The notes below the pieces were generated by a model. That model was given only the letters and a program-made list of their open reading frames with translations. It searched no databases and was not told where the DNA came from. Positions 36,574 through 48,350 of a stretch of 64,000 bases of DNA are shown here, one piece after another (position 1 is the first letter of the stretch; the number at the start of each line of letters is the position of its first letter). The DNA comes from Pratylenchus scribneri (taxonomy: Eukaryota > Nematoda > Chromadorea > Rhabditida > Pratylenchidae), in NCBI GenBank assembly GCA_030063045.1, contig JAQSEB010000199.1, forward strand, positions 27,046 to 91,045, written 5' to 3'. The translations under genes and the position numbers were made by a program.

Positions 36574-36826
36574 TATATATATGTGGGCGCTAAAACTGAA
36601 ACCCGCTAAAACTGAAATTAGCTAGCTAAAACTGAAATTCACACACTATTTCTCACTTTTTTGGTTAGAGATGCAGAGAAAAGTGAGAGTGACATAGGAA
36701 ATATAAAGAAAGAAAGAAAAGGAGAACATGTTAGAGAGTGTGGCAGACAGTTAGAGGAATTTCAGTTTTAGCTAGCTAATTTCAGTTTTAGCTGAAATTT
36801 CAGTTTTAGCGCTAACATATATATAT
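36574..36826. repeat. Palindromic MITE built of GCTAAAACTGAAAT units
   Basis: Each arm carries three copies of (G)CTAAAACTGAAA(T), inverted between arms, with GCTAGC at matching positions, and both arms end in TATATATATG outward. The centre (CTCACTTTTTT...AAAAGTGAGAG) can also pair. The TA-rich ends suggest insertion into TATATA. No coding content. Confidence 0.75.
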
Positions 36827-37294
36827 AATCTTCTAATTCTGATTCCAAATTTTATTTGAAATTTATTGAAAAAATACTAAACATTATAGAAATTCTAAGT
36901 TTGTTAAATTAGTAAACATAAAAATAAATCAAACATCTTCGAGATAATCAAGGCAAAATTTTAAATTTACTAATTTGATTTGAACTATCAGAAAAATAAA
37001 TTAAATAATAAATCACTTTTACTAATTTCATTCGGAAATCTACTTTCCCTCCTTTCTCTCTAAAAAAAATAAAATATTTAGAAGAATTCCTCTTTAATTT
37101 TGTACTTTTATTTGTTAGTAATTTAATTAAAATGTGAAGAAGGAAGTAACGCCAGACAGAAAAACAAAAATTTTGAACAAAATGATTTAAATAGATTGTC
37201 GATGAAACCGCCTAAATTGGCTACCATCACTCCATCTATAAAAAGTAAGGAAAAGTCAACAAAATTCAGTAAAAAATTTAAAAATTTCCTATAA
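36827..37294. other. AT-rich spacer with possible TATA element
   Basis: No exon. The word TCTATAAAAAG at 37234-37244 lies about 50 nt before the ATG of the next small gene and could be its TATA box. Confidence 0.35.
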
Positions 37295-37528
37295 ATGAAA
37301 ATGTTGACCTTTTTCCTAACTTTTTTGCTGATTGCTTTCCAAAGTTTTGGAATTAAAGCTGATGAAAAACAACAAAATGGGGAAGAATCAATTGCCCAAT
37401 TTGTTGATGGACATCCGGTGGCCCCAGCTCATTCAATGTTCGAGGATATCCAAGCAATGTTGGCCGATCAGCCTATCCCGGATGAAGGGGACAAAAGTGG
37501 TGAAAATGCCACAGAAACGGAAATGTAA
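37295..37528 (+). CDS. Small acidic secreted peptide precursor
   Basis: A single open frame of 77 residues starts with a signal peptide (MLTFFLTFLLIAFQSFGIKA) and continues as a hydrophilic, acidic peptide (DEKQQNGEESIAQFV, PDEGDKSGENATETEM) without cysteines. The stop codon overlaps a donor-like GTAAGA, so a further exon is possible though none is visible. A TATA-like word lies upstream. Function unknown. Confidence 0.5.
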   Translation: MKMLTFFLTFLLIAFQSFGIKADEKQQNGEESIAQFVDGHPVAPAHSMFEDIQAMLADQPIPDEGDKSGENATETEM

Positions 37529-37671
37529 GAATACTTTAAGCAGATTTATGATATTTAAAATTAATTGATTTGAAAAAAAATTGAAAAAATTATTAATCAA
37601 AAAAGCGATAAAATAGATTAAAAATCGGGTTGCTTCCTTTTTTTGTGAATAATTTTATAAACAATTATATA

Positions 37672-38164
37672 TCAATCATTTTGAAATGCCCTCGAGTAAA
37701 AATGTAAAATAATACAAATTTTATTAGAGGAATGTTTATTGTCACCGGATAACATTTTGGCCACCACATCATCTCCATAGTTATTTTGTTGCTGAGGCTT
37801 ATTTTGATTTGTCTAAAATTATTTCATAGATTTATTTAAATTTAATTGAATAAAATTTTATTTACTTGTGAAATTTGTGGAGAATTTTGTGACAAAAATT
37901 GTCCTATTGAATTTTGCGGAAGTTGTGAATTTATTTGTTTTGTTGGATTTTGTGTAAGTTGTGGATTTATTTGTTGTGCAGGAATTTGTTGGCCTATTCC
38001 GGTAGAAGGCGGCACTGCCATTTGTTTGGAGAATTGGTTTGGGTTTGGAGAAAGTTGTTGTTGAGGAGATGACAGGGGTAACATTGTTATTTGTGTTGCA
38101 TCATTTGTTGATGATTGGCCAACACAATGACCATTTATGCATTCTCCTTGGTAGCAAATTTCAG
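37672..38164 (-). CDS. Gln/Pro-rich secreted protein, N-terminal exon unresolved
   Basis: Two exons in phase, 38164-37866 and 37812-37672. The first opens with a compact cysteine loop (EICYQGECINGHCVG) and continues into a Gln/Pro/Asn-rich run (SSPQQQLSPNPNQ, ten or more PQ-type words). The second is QQQNNYGDDVVAKML and a short tail to TGA. Upstream, a Leu/Cys/Val-rich stretch at about 38290-38225 (minus strand) looks like a signal peptide, but I could not place its ATG or splice phase. The EICxxGxCxxGxC motif resembles small secreted nematode cysteine motifs. No family assigned. Confidence 0.5.
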
Positions 38165-38499
38165 CTGAATAAAATTAAAATTAATATTGAATTCTTGAAA
38201 ATGTTTTGACTTTTTTTTAATTAAATTTTTATATAAAACAACATCGACTCCAACAGCAACACAACAACAACAAAGAACAATCAATCTCCACACTTGAAAG
38301 AGGAAAAAAATTTAATTGGAAAAATATTAAAAATGCTGCAAAATATTTTATAAACAAAATATTTTATAAATGGAAATGTAAATTGTTTGATATATATTGG
38401 ATAAATTTAAAAATATTTTAAACTATTATTTTATTATATAAATTGCCTTTTTTTTAATTATATGAATAATTTGACAAAAAATTGGTTCAAAATTTTTCC

Positions 38500-38754
38500 A
38501 TTTCTCATTTTCGGCCATTACCAAAAAACCCAGGTGGTGGTAGCACTATATCACCTGCTGCTGAAGAAATGAACATTTTTGGCGCCATCAATCCTAAAAA
38601 ATTTTTCATTAATTTGATTTGAATTAGAAAAAGCATTCACTTCTTTTCACCCTTATGTTCTTTTCGCCCCGCTGTTCAGCTTGAACATCACAGCTCCAAA
38701 AGCCAAAATGGCCAATGTTGCAAAAATGAGAGCAAAATACTTAAGGAATGTCAT
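38500..38754 (-). CDS. Possible small secreted peptide gene
   Basis: From 38754 the minus strand reads MTFLKYFALIFATLAILAFG, a signal-peptide-like start, and stops after 33 codons. A downstream acceptor-bounded frame near 38594-38507 ends LPPPGFFGNGRK at TGA, with a Gly-Arg-Lys amidation signal. The two frames do not join in phase by any donor I can see, so they may be one gene with a missed exon or unrelated. Confidence 0.3.
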
Positions 38755-39339
38755 TTTTGAGATTAATTTGAAGAAATTTTGTTGACCTAAATGAACAGAA
38801 TTGAATTGTCCTCTTAAAATGTTCGAAAATTTATATTGTCTTTCTTTACATATTAGTAAATTGATTGCTCTTTTATAAACTAAATAATTTTAAAAGAATA
38901 GGACCAGACAAAAACAAATAAAAATCTTAAATTACATTTTCATACCAATATCATTTAATTTTACTCCAATTTTATCTTCTTAAATAAATAATACCCTTGT
39001 AATCGTGAGCGAATTGTTGGCGTTCGGTTCGGACTATTGAATATTGGATCAAATAAATTTATGTTTCTTAAACTATTGTGAATTTTATCCATTTAATTTT
39101 AATAATTCAATGAATTCAAATTAAAGGGAAAATTAAAATATAGAATAAATTCACTCATCAATTTTTGCATGTTTATTCCATGAATTTATTAATTATTATA
39201 TTAAAGGAAAATAATATTGTTTGAAGAAGGCACTGTTTTGGGCAAACATCCAAGCATCCGAAAATATTATTGATATTTTTATGTTCAATTCATTTTTAAT
39301 TATTTGTTTTCTTTCCGGAATATATGAGAATTCTTTTGT

Positions 39340-40264
39340 TCAAATGCGCTGGGATGACATCACCTATGGAATGAGTAAAAGGATATATTTTCGAATTATT
39401 TAATTTTCAGTTTCAACCTCATGTTTGATCACTTTTTCGTCAATGTCCGACAATTCCGAAGCTTGAATTTGGAGCAAACTTTCCAACCCCAATGTGGCCT
39501 TCAATGCGCGCACAGAGGAAGCATAAAGCATACGGCGACGTACTGGGGCCTCATCCGGGCAACTTTTTTGGAAATAATAATTAAAATAATTTTAAAATTT
39601 AATTTTTATTTTCAGTTTATTTTTTTTATTTCAAAAATCAAACAAAAATTAAAAATTCCCTAATAATTTAATTTTTAATTTATTATAATATTCCCTTTGA
39701 AATATTTAAAAGAAGATTACTATTGGACAAAGATGACTTTGGAAATCCGTGACATGCCTTCCGCTCCTTGCCGTTGAACTTCCACGTGAATGTCGACAGC
39801 CGCATATCTACATTGTTTGCCATCGCCGACTAACTTTTTCATCTCCTTAAAAATTTATAAGTATTAAATTCGAAGAAATTGTTAATTTTTAATATTTTAA
39901 TTTAATAAAAAAATCGTTATAAAAATTTCCTTAATTAATTTTCGATTAAATAATTTTATAAAATTTTTTGAAACTCCTCTATTGACCTCAACAAATTCCC
40001 CATATGGCGCATTTTTTTCGCCCTTTTTCTCCACAATGATTGTTGTGTCATCGTCTGAGATGCGGAAAATCAGGTATGAATGCAAATGTTTGTTGTGCAA
40101 ATCATCATAGGCTTGTTTGCATCCGGCATCGACTTTCACACCAGAAGCCTAAAATTGTAGAATTAATTATTTTTAAACTATTTATTAGATTTAAAAAATG
40201 ATTTTTCTCTTTTACTTACCGAACCTAAAAAGTAAAAATCACAGCTAATTATTTGATCCAACAT
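39340..40264 (-). CDS. Actin-depolymerizing factor / cofilin
   Basis: Five exons, 40264-40220, 40148-39987, 39845-39721, 39562-39418 and 39363-39340, join in phase to 166 residues. The ADF-H domain is clear: ASGVKVDAGCKQAYDDL, YLIFRI, IIVEKKG, then KQCRYAAVDI, SKVIFVQYCPDEAPVRRRML and YASSVRALKATLG. Cofilins sever and depolymerise actin filaments, with the N-terminal Ser region and the long helix after PxxRRRMLYAS contacting actin. C. elegans has this type as UNC-60. A tiny first exon before an intron is a common cofilin arrangement. Here the model gives a 15-residue leader (MLDQIISCDFYFLGS) in front of the usual ASGV start, which is unusual and could be wrong if another start exon is used. 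Confidence 0.88.
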
Positions 40265-42175
40265 TCAACTTATCAAGTTGTTAAAAATCCATTAACTATT
40301 TATATTTTATTGCCATTTGATTTCTTAATGAAATTTATTTCATATTTGCCATTAAAAACCGGCTTAATTAAGTCATTTAGGTCAGTAAGTTTTCTACTCT
40401 TTAATTGTGGATATGGAATTTAAAGCTATTCATCAAATAAAATGAGTTTTAAAAATTACTAATTTAAAACAAATAAGAAAATTTCAAAAGCAAGGCTAAC
40501 ATGTGAACATCGCTGCTTATCCGCCAATTTCTTTCTCATATTTGCTTGCTAAATTTTTATATTTTTAATTTAGCTTATTTTCACCCCTATTCAAATCAGA
40601 GAGTAAAATAAATTGGAAAAAATTTCAATTTGATAAATTTATTCGAATTTAATAATCATTTTATTTTAAAATTTACCATATTTGTTGACCAGCAGAGGAC
40701 TGAATTCGAATGAAGTTGTCAAAAAGTAGTTTTGTTGATCAAATCGAAATCAGCGAAGGATGTGATGGATTTGAGCTTCTGGCCAATGGGGAAGGGGAAG
40801 AAGTTCAGAGCAGAATATTTTCGCCGAGGATGATCTTGATGAATGTGGATCGAAGGCCCCAAAGGGAAAATGTTGTGGCTGCCCTCCTTCAGTGAGAAAA
40901 AGCAGTGAAGATGGCGGGAAGGATGGGAGGATTTCGTCTTCTTCGATTTCTTAACACATTCTTCCCGGCTTTATCCCATGCCCCGGTAGATTCCCTACGG
41001 ATCTATTCCCCTCATTCATTCTCCTCTTCAATGGCCAAGTGACAACTGCTTTGCTGCTTTCTCTCTGCTTGCTGTTGATTGCTGGGCCGAAGAATAGGCC
41101 AAATTTCCCTGCCTTTCTCCATTCTCCTTCCTTCCCCTCCGTTCGTCATCAATACCACCCACTCATCCTCTTGGCCAATTTTCCACTCTGCCGTCTTCTT
41201 CTTATCCTTTCGGCCTTATTCATTTGGCCAATTCTTCTATTCTCGCCCATAATTTTCATCTCTCGCCATTCACAGCTTTTTGACTTTTCATTTTTTCTCT
41301 GATCATTGCTTCTCATCCGGATTTGTTAGGGTCGATAAATCCACGAAAATCCCGCCATTTGTTCAAATTGTGAAGCATGAAGAGTGGGAATAAATCCCAG
41401 AGAAACATATATAATTGATTCTTTTTAAACTTAAACTATTTGCCTATCCAATATAGAGCCATAAAAAGAAAAGACAATGATTTTAATATAGTTTAGTTTG
41501 GAATGATTAATTACAATTAAATATTAATAAATAAAATATTAGATATATTGAATGACGCGCAAATCATAAATATAAAGAGATTAGATGAATTTGAAATTTG
41601 AATTTGTGAGAAATTTTATTTAAAAAAACTTCATTATTTTCTCGAAATCATAATTGACTCTTATCCATTTGTTATTTTGCCGGAATAAGAATATGAAATC
41701 ATTATTAATAAATTTTCAGTATTTTTCATTTAATTTAAATTGTCTAATTTAAATTTGGCTAATAATTTCCCAAAGTCATTCTCATTCTCATTCCCAATTA
41801 TGATATTATCCAATTCCATAAAATTACAATTCTATAAAATTACAATTTAAAAAGAGAATATTTGAATTTAAATATCATATTTCCCATTAATATCTCTGAC
41901 TCTGATTATTTTAATTTTCAATTGAAATTTTGGCTCTTCGTTGCGTGCGGCCTTGAATGAGAAATACTTGTCAAATTTGTTGAAGAAAAATTGTTCCCAT
42001 TTTTATGCCGACAAATCATCAAAACTTGTTGTCTAAAAGCAGTGCTAAAAATAATTAATTTACATTTAATTTTGAAAATAATTGGCAATTTTCATTAGGT
42101 TAATTATTTTTTAATAATACTAAATTTATTAATAATGAGACGGATTAACTCTTTATTAAGTAAAAATTTTTATTT
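40265..42175. other. Intergenic region with GC-richer block upstream of cofilin
   Basis: From about 40690 to 41340 GC content is raised, with pyrimidine-rich words (CTTCCTTCCCCTCC, TTCTTCTTATCC). A 61-codon open frame at 40710-40895 has no splice context or family similarity. Position suggests promoter or enhancer DNA for cofilin. The remainder (41345-42175) is AT-rich with nothing recognised. Confidence 0.4.
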
Positions 42176-43881
42176 TTACGAATAAAACCTTGAAATAGCA
42201 TAAAGAATTGCATTTGAAGCATAATTGGCAATGAAAATTAAATTTCCAATATATGTCAATATTTCTGGTAAGCTGAATTGAATTCCCTCAAATTCTCGGG
42301 CATGGATTTCAATGAAACGAATTACATAGAATGGGGAATTCAAAAGAATATAAATGCATGGAATGATGAAAAGAACGGCTGGGACGGTAGGCGAAATCGA
42401 TTGTTGAACCGTTGAAGGAATTTTCGGCGTATTTGCGCATGTTTCACTTTTCGGTTCCTCTTCAATGTTAATTCCCGTACCATCTCCATTATTTGGCTGA
42501 TTTGATTCAATTGAAGTGTTTTTATTGGATGCTTTCATTTCAATTGTATTCGATTTTGGTCTGGCAATTGAACCTATTTTGGATTTAAATTTTTACAACA
42601 ATAAATTAAATATTATATTATTATTATTTTGGGGTTCCTACCAGTCAAAAAAGATGAATCCGTTGAATTCCGAATTTTAAAGGCAATCACGGTGTTGAGA
42701 AAAGTGACAGAAATAAGTGGGAAAATAAATTGGACGAAATTGTCCACCAAAAAATCCACACCCTAAAATATAAATATGATCTTAAAAATAATTTAATTTT
42801 AAATACTTTTAATGGGCCGGACATTTCAAATTTGCATTTGAACGCATATCCAATGTGGAGTTCCTGAGAAATATCCACCAGAATAAAGAAGAAAATGACG
42901 GTTTGACAAATTAGAAATGGGAATATGGCGAATGAAATCAGAAGCCAACGATTGGAATCGGCGATCTAAAAAAGTATTTGAATTAAAGTGAAATCTTTAT
43001 TTCAATATTTTTTTGTTTATTTTAAATTAAATTCTTAACCGGCAGCCCGAATAAATTCAAATAAGCAATTTTATCTTTTAATTTCTACATATCAAATTTA
43101 CCTTAATTCCCCTTAAAAATGCTTATTTATACCTGCATATGTTCCATTGGACACACAATGGCCAAGAATCGTTCCACAGTGAGTAAAACAATGCAAATAC
43201 TACTCACATAGACCGAACAATGATTGAACAATTCTTCCAATGCACAAAGATGGAAATTAATTGTTCTGATATGGAAAACCAAATCACCAAATATGCAAAG
43301 CAAGTAAATAGTGTCAGCAATTAAAATTATGCAAATGTATTTATTCGCATTTGTCTAAATTATTTGAAATGAAATTTTTACCATTTTACACTATTTTAAG
43401 ATGAGTGGATTTCGAAATTGATTCAAATTACAAAAAGTTATGGCCTAAAAGCAGTAAAATAAGCTTAAATAAGTGGGCTGTTTTCGATTTTTGGCCATAA
43501 ATCTACGATCAATTATATTTAAATATTCAATCATTTTTATAATTAAATGTTTTATAGAAAGATCTAAATCCAAATAACCATTTATTTCATTCATTTACCC
43601 TGATTAATCGTGTACATATGATAATTAATGCCGTTGCCGAATTGCATAAAATTCCGAAAAGAATGAGGAAAAAATTCGACAAAAAATGCTGGATGCCCTG
43701 GCTCGAAAATATAACTTGGCTTTTTGACTTCAGTTTCTATTCCCAATAAATTAGTCATCTCAATGAGAATGTAATAATGCTCGAATCCATTGCCATCGGT
43801 TGAATGCAGCAACGGAACAGAATATTGGATTCCATTTGCGAGAATAATTTGTGTAGAATAATTGGTCGGAAATAGACTCAT
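42176..43881 (-). CDS. Rhodopsin-like neuropeptide-type GPCR
   Basis: Exons from the TM1 region ending at 43599, then 43354-43133, 42965-42807, 42762-42642 and 42573-42176, join in phase. TM1 is NFFLILFGILCNSATALIII, TM3 ends VLLTVERFLAIVCPMEHMQ (ERF in place of DRY), and TM6-7 lie in the last exon with NYASNAILYAIS as the NPxxY-like motif. The third cytoplasmic loop is long and hydrophilic. This pattern fits nematode peptide receptors of class A. The first 60 codons from 43881 are in another frame than TM1; either a short intron ends at ccaag|TTATATTTTC or the start is damaged. Ligand unknown. Confidence 0.7.
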
Positions 43882-44573
43882 TGTTTGGAAAATTTGTTTT
43901 GATATAGAAAAAAAAGGAGAATATTTTTAAGTAAAATTATTTTTGGGACTAAAATTATTTTTTCACAATTATATATTACGGCTATTATATAGGATGGATT
44001 GGGTTTAGGATAATTTTTATTTTGACCATTTTTATGATTGCAAAAAAGAACAAAACCTGATTTTTCGACATTAAATTTAGTGCTAAAAAAGAACTTCCTA
44101 AAAATAATGAAAATTATAAACTATAGAAGAATAAATTTCGGGTAGTAAAATTAATTGAATTGTTTACAAAATTAGGATCCATCATCTGCTCTAATTTCAG
44201 TGTGGCAATTGGTGATGGCGATAAAGTTAATTTTGTGTAATAAATTGAAAATGAATGAATTTCTTGGCTGAAAATGAAAACAAAATGAATTTGGAATTTG
44301 TCGAAGATTGAATTGTTTCCTCCAAACGATTTATGAATTTTCAATGGACGCAATTTACTTGTTAGTGCAAAAATAAATTCTTATTATGGAATTAACATTC
44401 GAAAAATGAACCATTATTTTTAAGATGTTAATAAGCGGAAAAAATTAGCTAATATAAAAAGAAAATATTGCAAAAAATTAATAATTAATGTGTAAAAATA
44501 AAATTTTTATCGGTAGAAAACGGAATGGATTTGCACAAAATGAGAATAATGAGGCAATTATTTTCGGAATTTT
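43882..44573. other. Spacer between GPCR and lipocalin genes
   Basis: AT-rich. The open frame at 44114-44353 has no supporting splice sites. No gene was assigned. Confidence 0.45.
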
Positions 44574-47500
44574 TCATTTTTTCTTTCGACCAAATAATTC
44601 GAATGTATTGTCCGCATATTGGCAACTTCCATAGCTGAAAAATGCGAGGGAAATTTACGGTGAATATTTTATGAAATTTGTAAACCTGGCCGGTTGAAGC
44701 ATATTGAATGCCCGGATGAATCCATTGATGAATCCTTGGTCCTCCAGCCAACGCAGGACATCCACTTCATATTTGGCCTTGAATGTGTCCGGATCACGGA
44801 CCAATACGGTCACTGGGTATTTCACCCAATTACTAAGGAATTTAATGAATATTTTTTATTATCCATTTTTAATTATTCACCTGACAATTGCGTATTCATA
44901 TTGTTTATTGCCAAAAGGATCGGTGCCTTCCGGGCCAAGTTTGTAGACCCAAACTGAAATTAAATTGAGATTAAAAATACTAAAAGTAATCTAAATTTTC
45001 TAAATATTTTTTAAAATAATTTTGAATGTTTTATTAAGGATATGGCCTCATTTTAGGGTATATTTGACCATCTTGACAATAAGAATGACATTTATAATGA
45101 CCTATTCTTGATAAATATTGGCATTACACTTGCCAAAATTTACATAAATTTGACAAAATTGAGCCAAATTAATACTTATAGAATTCCTAATTATACCCTA
45201 AAATTCAAATGCTGAATTAAAAATGAACAAATTAAATCTTTGAAAGTTTACAAAATTTTCTAAATAATTTTACATGGTTGTGCATCGGAATTCTCGGAAC
45301 TATGCAGTTGTAACATTGCATCTTTGTTGCCCGCCCGAAATGCATATCCAATCGAATATTTCACTGGGCCAAATTCACTTCCTTCTCGATAGATTTTTAA
45401 TGCCGTGAATGTCGCCGTTCGCTCATTCCTTGTCAAACCACCATCTAAAAATTTTTATTTGAAATTATTATTTAATTTTCCCTACAATGATGGACGACAC
45501 AACGCTGTTCAGTGGCTCTTGGACTGTTGATTCCTTAAAAAAATAATTTTTGAACTAAATTAATTCGTTTGATTTTACCTTCAAACCATCGGCCCATGAA
45601 TTTGTTCAAATCAAAATCTTCCGGTGTGGATGGCAAAAGTGCATCTGTGACATTGTCTGCCAATGTTTGAAGTTGATCCGGTGGAATAACATCGGCCAAA
45701 GTTGTTCCATTGGAAATGCGCCGAGTGATTGAACCTTTTTTGATAGGATAAAATAATTAAATAAATTTAAATATTTTTACCAATCAATTGTACAACATCA
45801 ATTTGGCCTTGTGAATTTCGAGGAATTCCTCCAGGTAAAATTGGAATTCCTATGAATTTATTAAAATTAAATCATTTAATTTTAATTTACCTGGAATTCT
45901 TGGCAATCCGGCATGGGCTGGTCCATTTGAGCTTCCACCGCCTAAAGCCGAAGCAAATCCGGCCAATGCTCTTTCGGCTGGGGATTGTTGTCGTCGAATG
46001 CCTAAAATTTAAAAAAAAATAATTAGAAAAAATATATTTTGAACCAACCACTTCCTCCGCTGGCACTTTGCACAATTGGGGTTGCGGCATCAGCCGATGA
46101 GGAAACGGCGGAAGTTGGTTTATTCGCTGAAGCAAGTGCCGCAGCCAATGAGGATGCCGCATCTTTGTTTGCACCGCCCACTGAGGAAGCACCTTGCTGG
46201 CTTGTGCCTAAAACATTTGGCAGAGAATTGGAGAGGGCATCGGCAACACCAGCTGCAAAATAATATTTTAATTTATTAATTAATTTATTAATAAAAGTCA
46301 TTGAATTTTTTCGAAACTATTTAATTACAAATTTGGGTTTTATTTTAAATAATATCAAGCCAAAGCCCTAGCTTAAAACTATTCTTTAATTTATGCCCTT
46401 ATGGCCAAATAATATGGCCTTAAAGTTTTCTTTTTGTAATTTGTTTTTTACTTAATATATTCACTTTAATATAAATAATAATATTATTTATTAAATTTGA
46501 ATTAGATTAATGATCAAAAGAAAACTCACAATCCTTGACCAATTTCCGGATTGATGTGCTCAACAAGCCGATGAGTCCATTCTCTCCTGGTTTTGCGTCT
46601 GGCAATCTTTTAAAAGATCGGTTAATGTAAATATATGTATTTTGTAAAGGATTACGGTGCACTGCCTGAAGCAGGATTGAATGGGGCACGGGCACTTTCG
46701 AAGAATGTGTTCAAATCATTGCTAAATTTAGGGTTTGCCTGCACCAATGCTTCATTCTGAAATGTTCAATTAAAAATGGATTAAATTATTTAAAATAAAA
46801 CAAGTGAGTTGTTCTTTTTGAGCCATTTTTATAAGTGATATAGATTAGCTAGTATAATCCATGTTGGACAGATTATGAATCAATAAAAATCAAAAATTGC
46901 TATTAAATAATTTGAAAAAGATTTTATTTGAATTTTGACCTACAGATTTTTAATAGTTTTGGCTGATAAATTCAATAGAACTCTGAAAAGCCAACAATTG
47001 AGACAATTAAATGTGATTTTTTTTTACTTATATTAGTAAATTGCTGCTTGTTTGTGGCTATGAAAATTCTTGAAAAAGTCCAAAATATTTCATTATATGA
47101 AATTTAATTAATGAATTTTTTTGTCTTTTTTATTGCCAAATCTCTATTTTATAAATTCAAAATTTGCCTCTGGTGCATGAAGTGGTTGTCCGCCAGCGTG
47201 TTCCACTGGAAGTCCTTGGACTGGGATTCCTTGGGAACGCATTTCCTAAAAATGAATAAATTTTAAAAAATATTTTCAACATTTTTCACCTCAACGGCCC
47301 CAGCAAATCCTTTAGGATGATTTCCAGTAAGGCCAGGAATTCCTTTAAAAATTTATAAAATTGAATTAATAAAAAATAAATACCGAAAGAATCAAGACCA
47401 AGGAATTTGATTAGCTGATTTTGGACATCCGTTGGAATATTCACTAAAAATTCAGTAATAATTAATTATTTAATTATAAATATTTATGCCTGGAGGCGCT

Positions 47501-48350
47501 GGCGGCGGAGTGACCTCATCTCTGGGATTGAATTGTTGGCCGGCAATGGCACTGGCCGGCTGAATGACTGGCAATTGGGCGGAAACGGCTGGGGCCGGAG
47601 GTAAGAATGGTGAAGGGGCAGCCTAGAACAAGATTAAAAATAAAATTAAAAATAACTGATTACTTAACCCTATATTTTGAGTTTTTTTTACAATGAATGA
47701 ATCCCACCTTAGAAAGATGTATTAATAACATTAAATGATACCAGATTTTATACCATTAAATTTTTTTTATAATTCAGAATTCAAATTTATATAAGATATT
47801 AGTAAATTTAAGATAATTATTATATAATTTTGATTTTGAAAAGTGTCTCAATTAAAAATGCCACTTATTTTATATTAACTTTAAATAAATAGAACTTTTA
47901 AATAATTTTTCTAGTACTTATTTAATAATTATGATAAGCGAAATTCCACCTTTTGTTGGGCAGCAGCGAATTGTTGAAGGAATTGTTGTTGAGCATCTTG
48001 TGGTTGTTGCTGCTGTTCAACTTGCTGTGATGGTTGTTTTTTCCCGGGTGTTGGAACATGTCGACCACCACCAGCAGTAGAAATCCCTCCTTGTTTGGGA
48101 ACGGCACGCGGAGGTTCAGCCTGATTCATGAATGGAGGCTTATTTGGCAACTAAAAATGGCAATTTTGTCCTTTTTAAATGTATTCCCCCATTTTTGACT
48201 GACCGGTTCCAACCGCATAATGACTGTCCTTTGGGCCGGATCCATTTGTTGTGATGAATATTGGAAAGAGGAATCTGGCTGGCCATGGATAATATTTGCA
48301 GCGCAAATTAGAAAGAAATTCAAGATAAATATTCTCCAATTTGTAGACAT
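44574..48350 (-). CDS. Secreted lipocalin-related protein (LPR type) with long Pro/Gln-rich N-terminus
   Basis: Seventeen exons join in phase to 629 residues: 48350-48204, 48150-47950, 47622-47490, 47443-47384, 47342-47290, 47245-47168, 46756-46656, 46606-46530, 46252-46049, 46001-45891, 45849-45781, 45734-45579, 45534-45487, 45444-45274, 44953-44881, 44832-44686 and 44634-44574. A signal peptide leads into low-complexity Gln/Pro/Ala/Gly-rich sequence of about 390 residues, then a lipocalin domain: NKFMGRWFEGINSP (GxW motif), RCVVHH, TATFTALKIY, VWVYKLGPEG, YEYAIVSNW, LVRDPDTF, and a last-exon Cys. Lipocalins bind small lipids outside the cell; nematode LPRs shape apical extracellular matrix. 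Two introns use GC donors (gag|gcaaat, cca g|gcataa). The N-terminal half may be a matrix-anchoring or disordered spacer. Confidence 0.85.

Noticed and set aside
40710..40895. 61-codon plus-strand frame upstream of cofilin
   Set aside because: No signal peptide, splice sites or family; lies in a GC-richer probable promoter block.
44114..44353. 79-codon minus-strand frame after the lipocalin gene
   Set aside because: The lipocalin gene ends in phase at 44574, and this frame has no link to it or to another gene.
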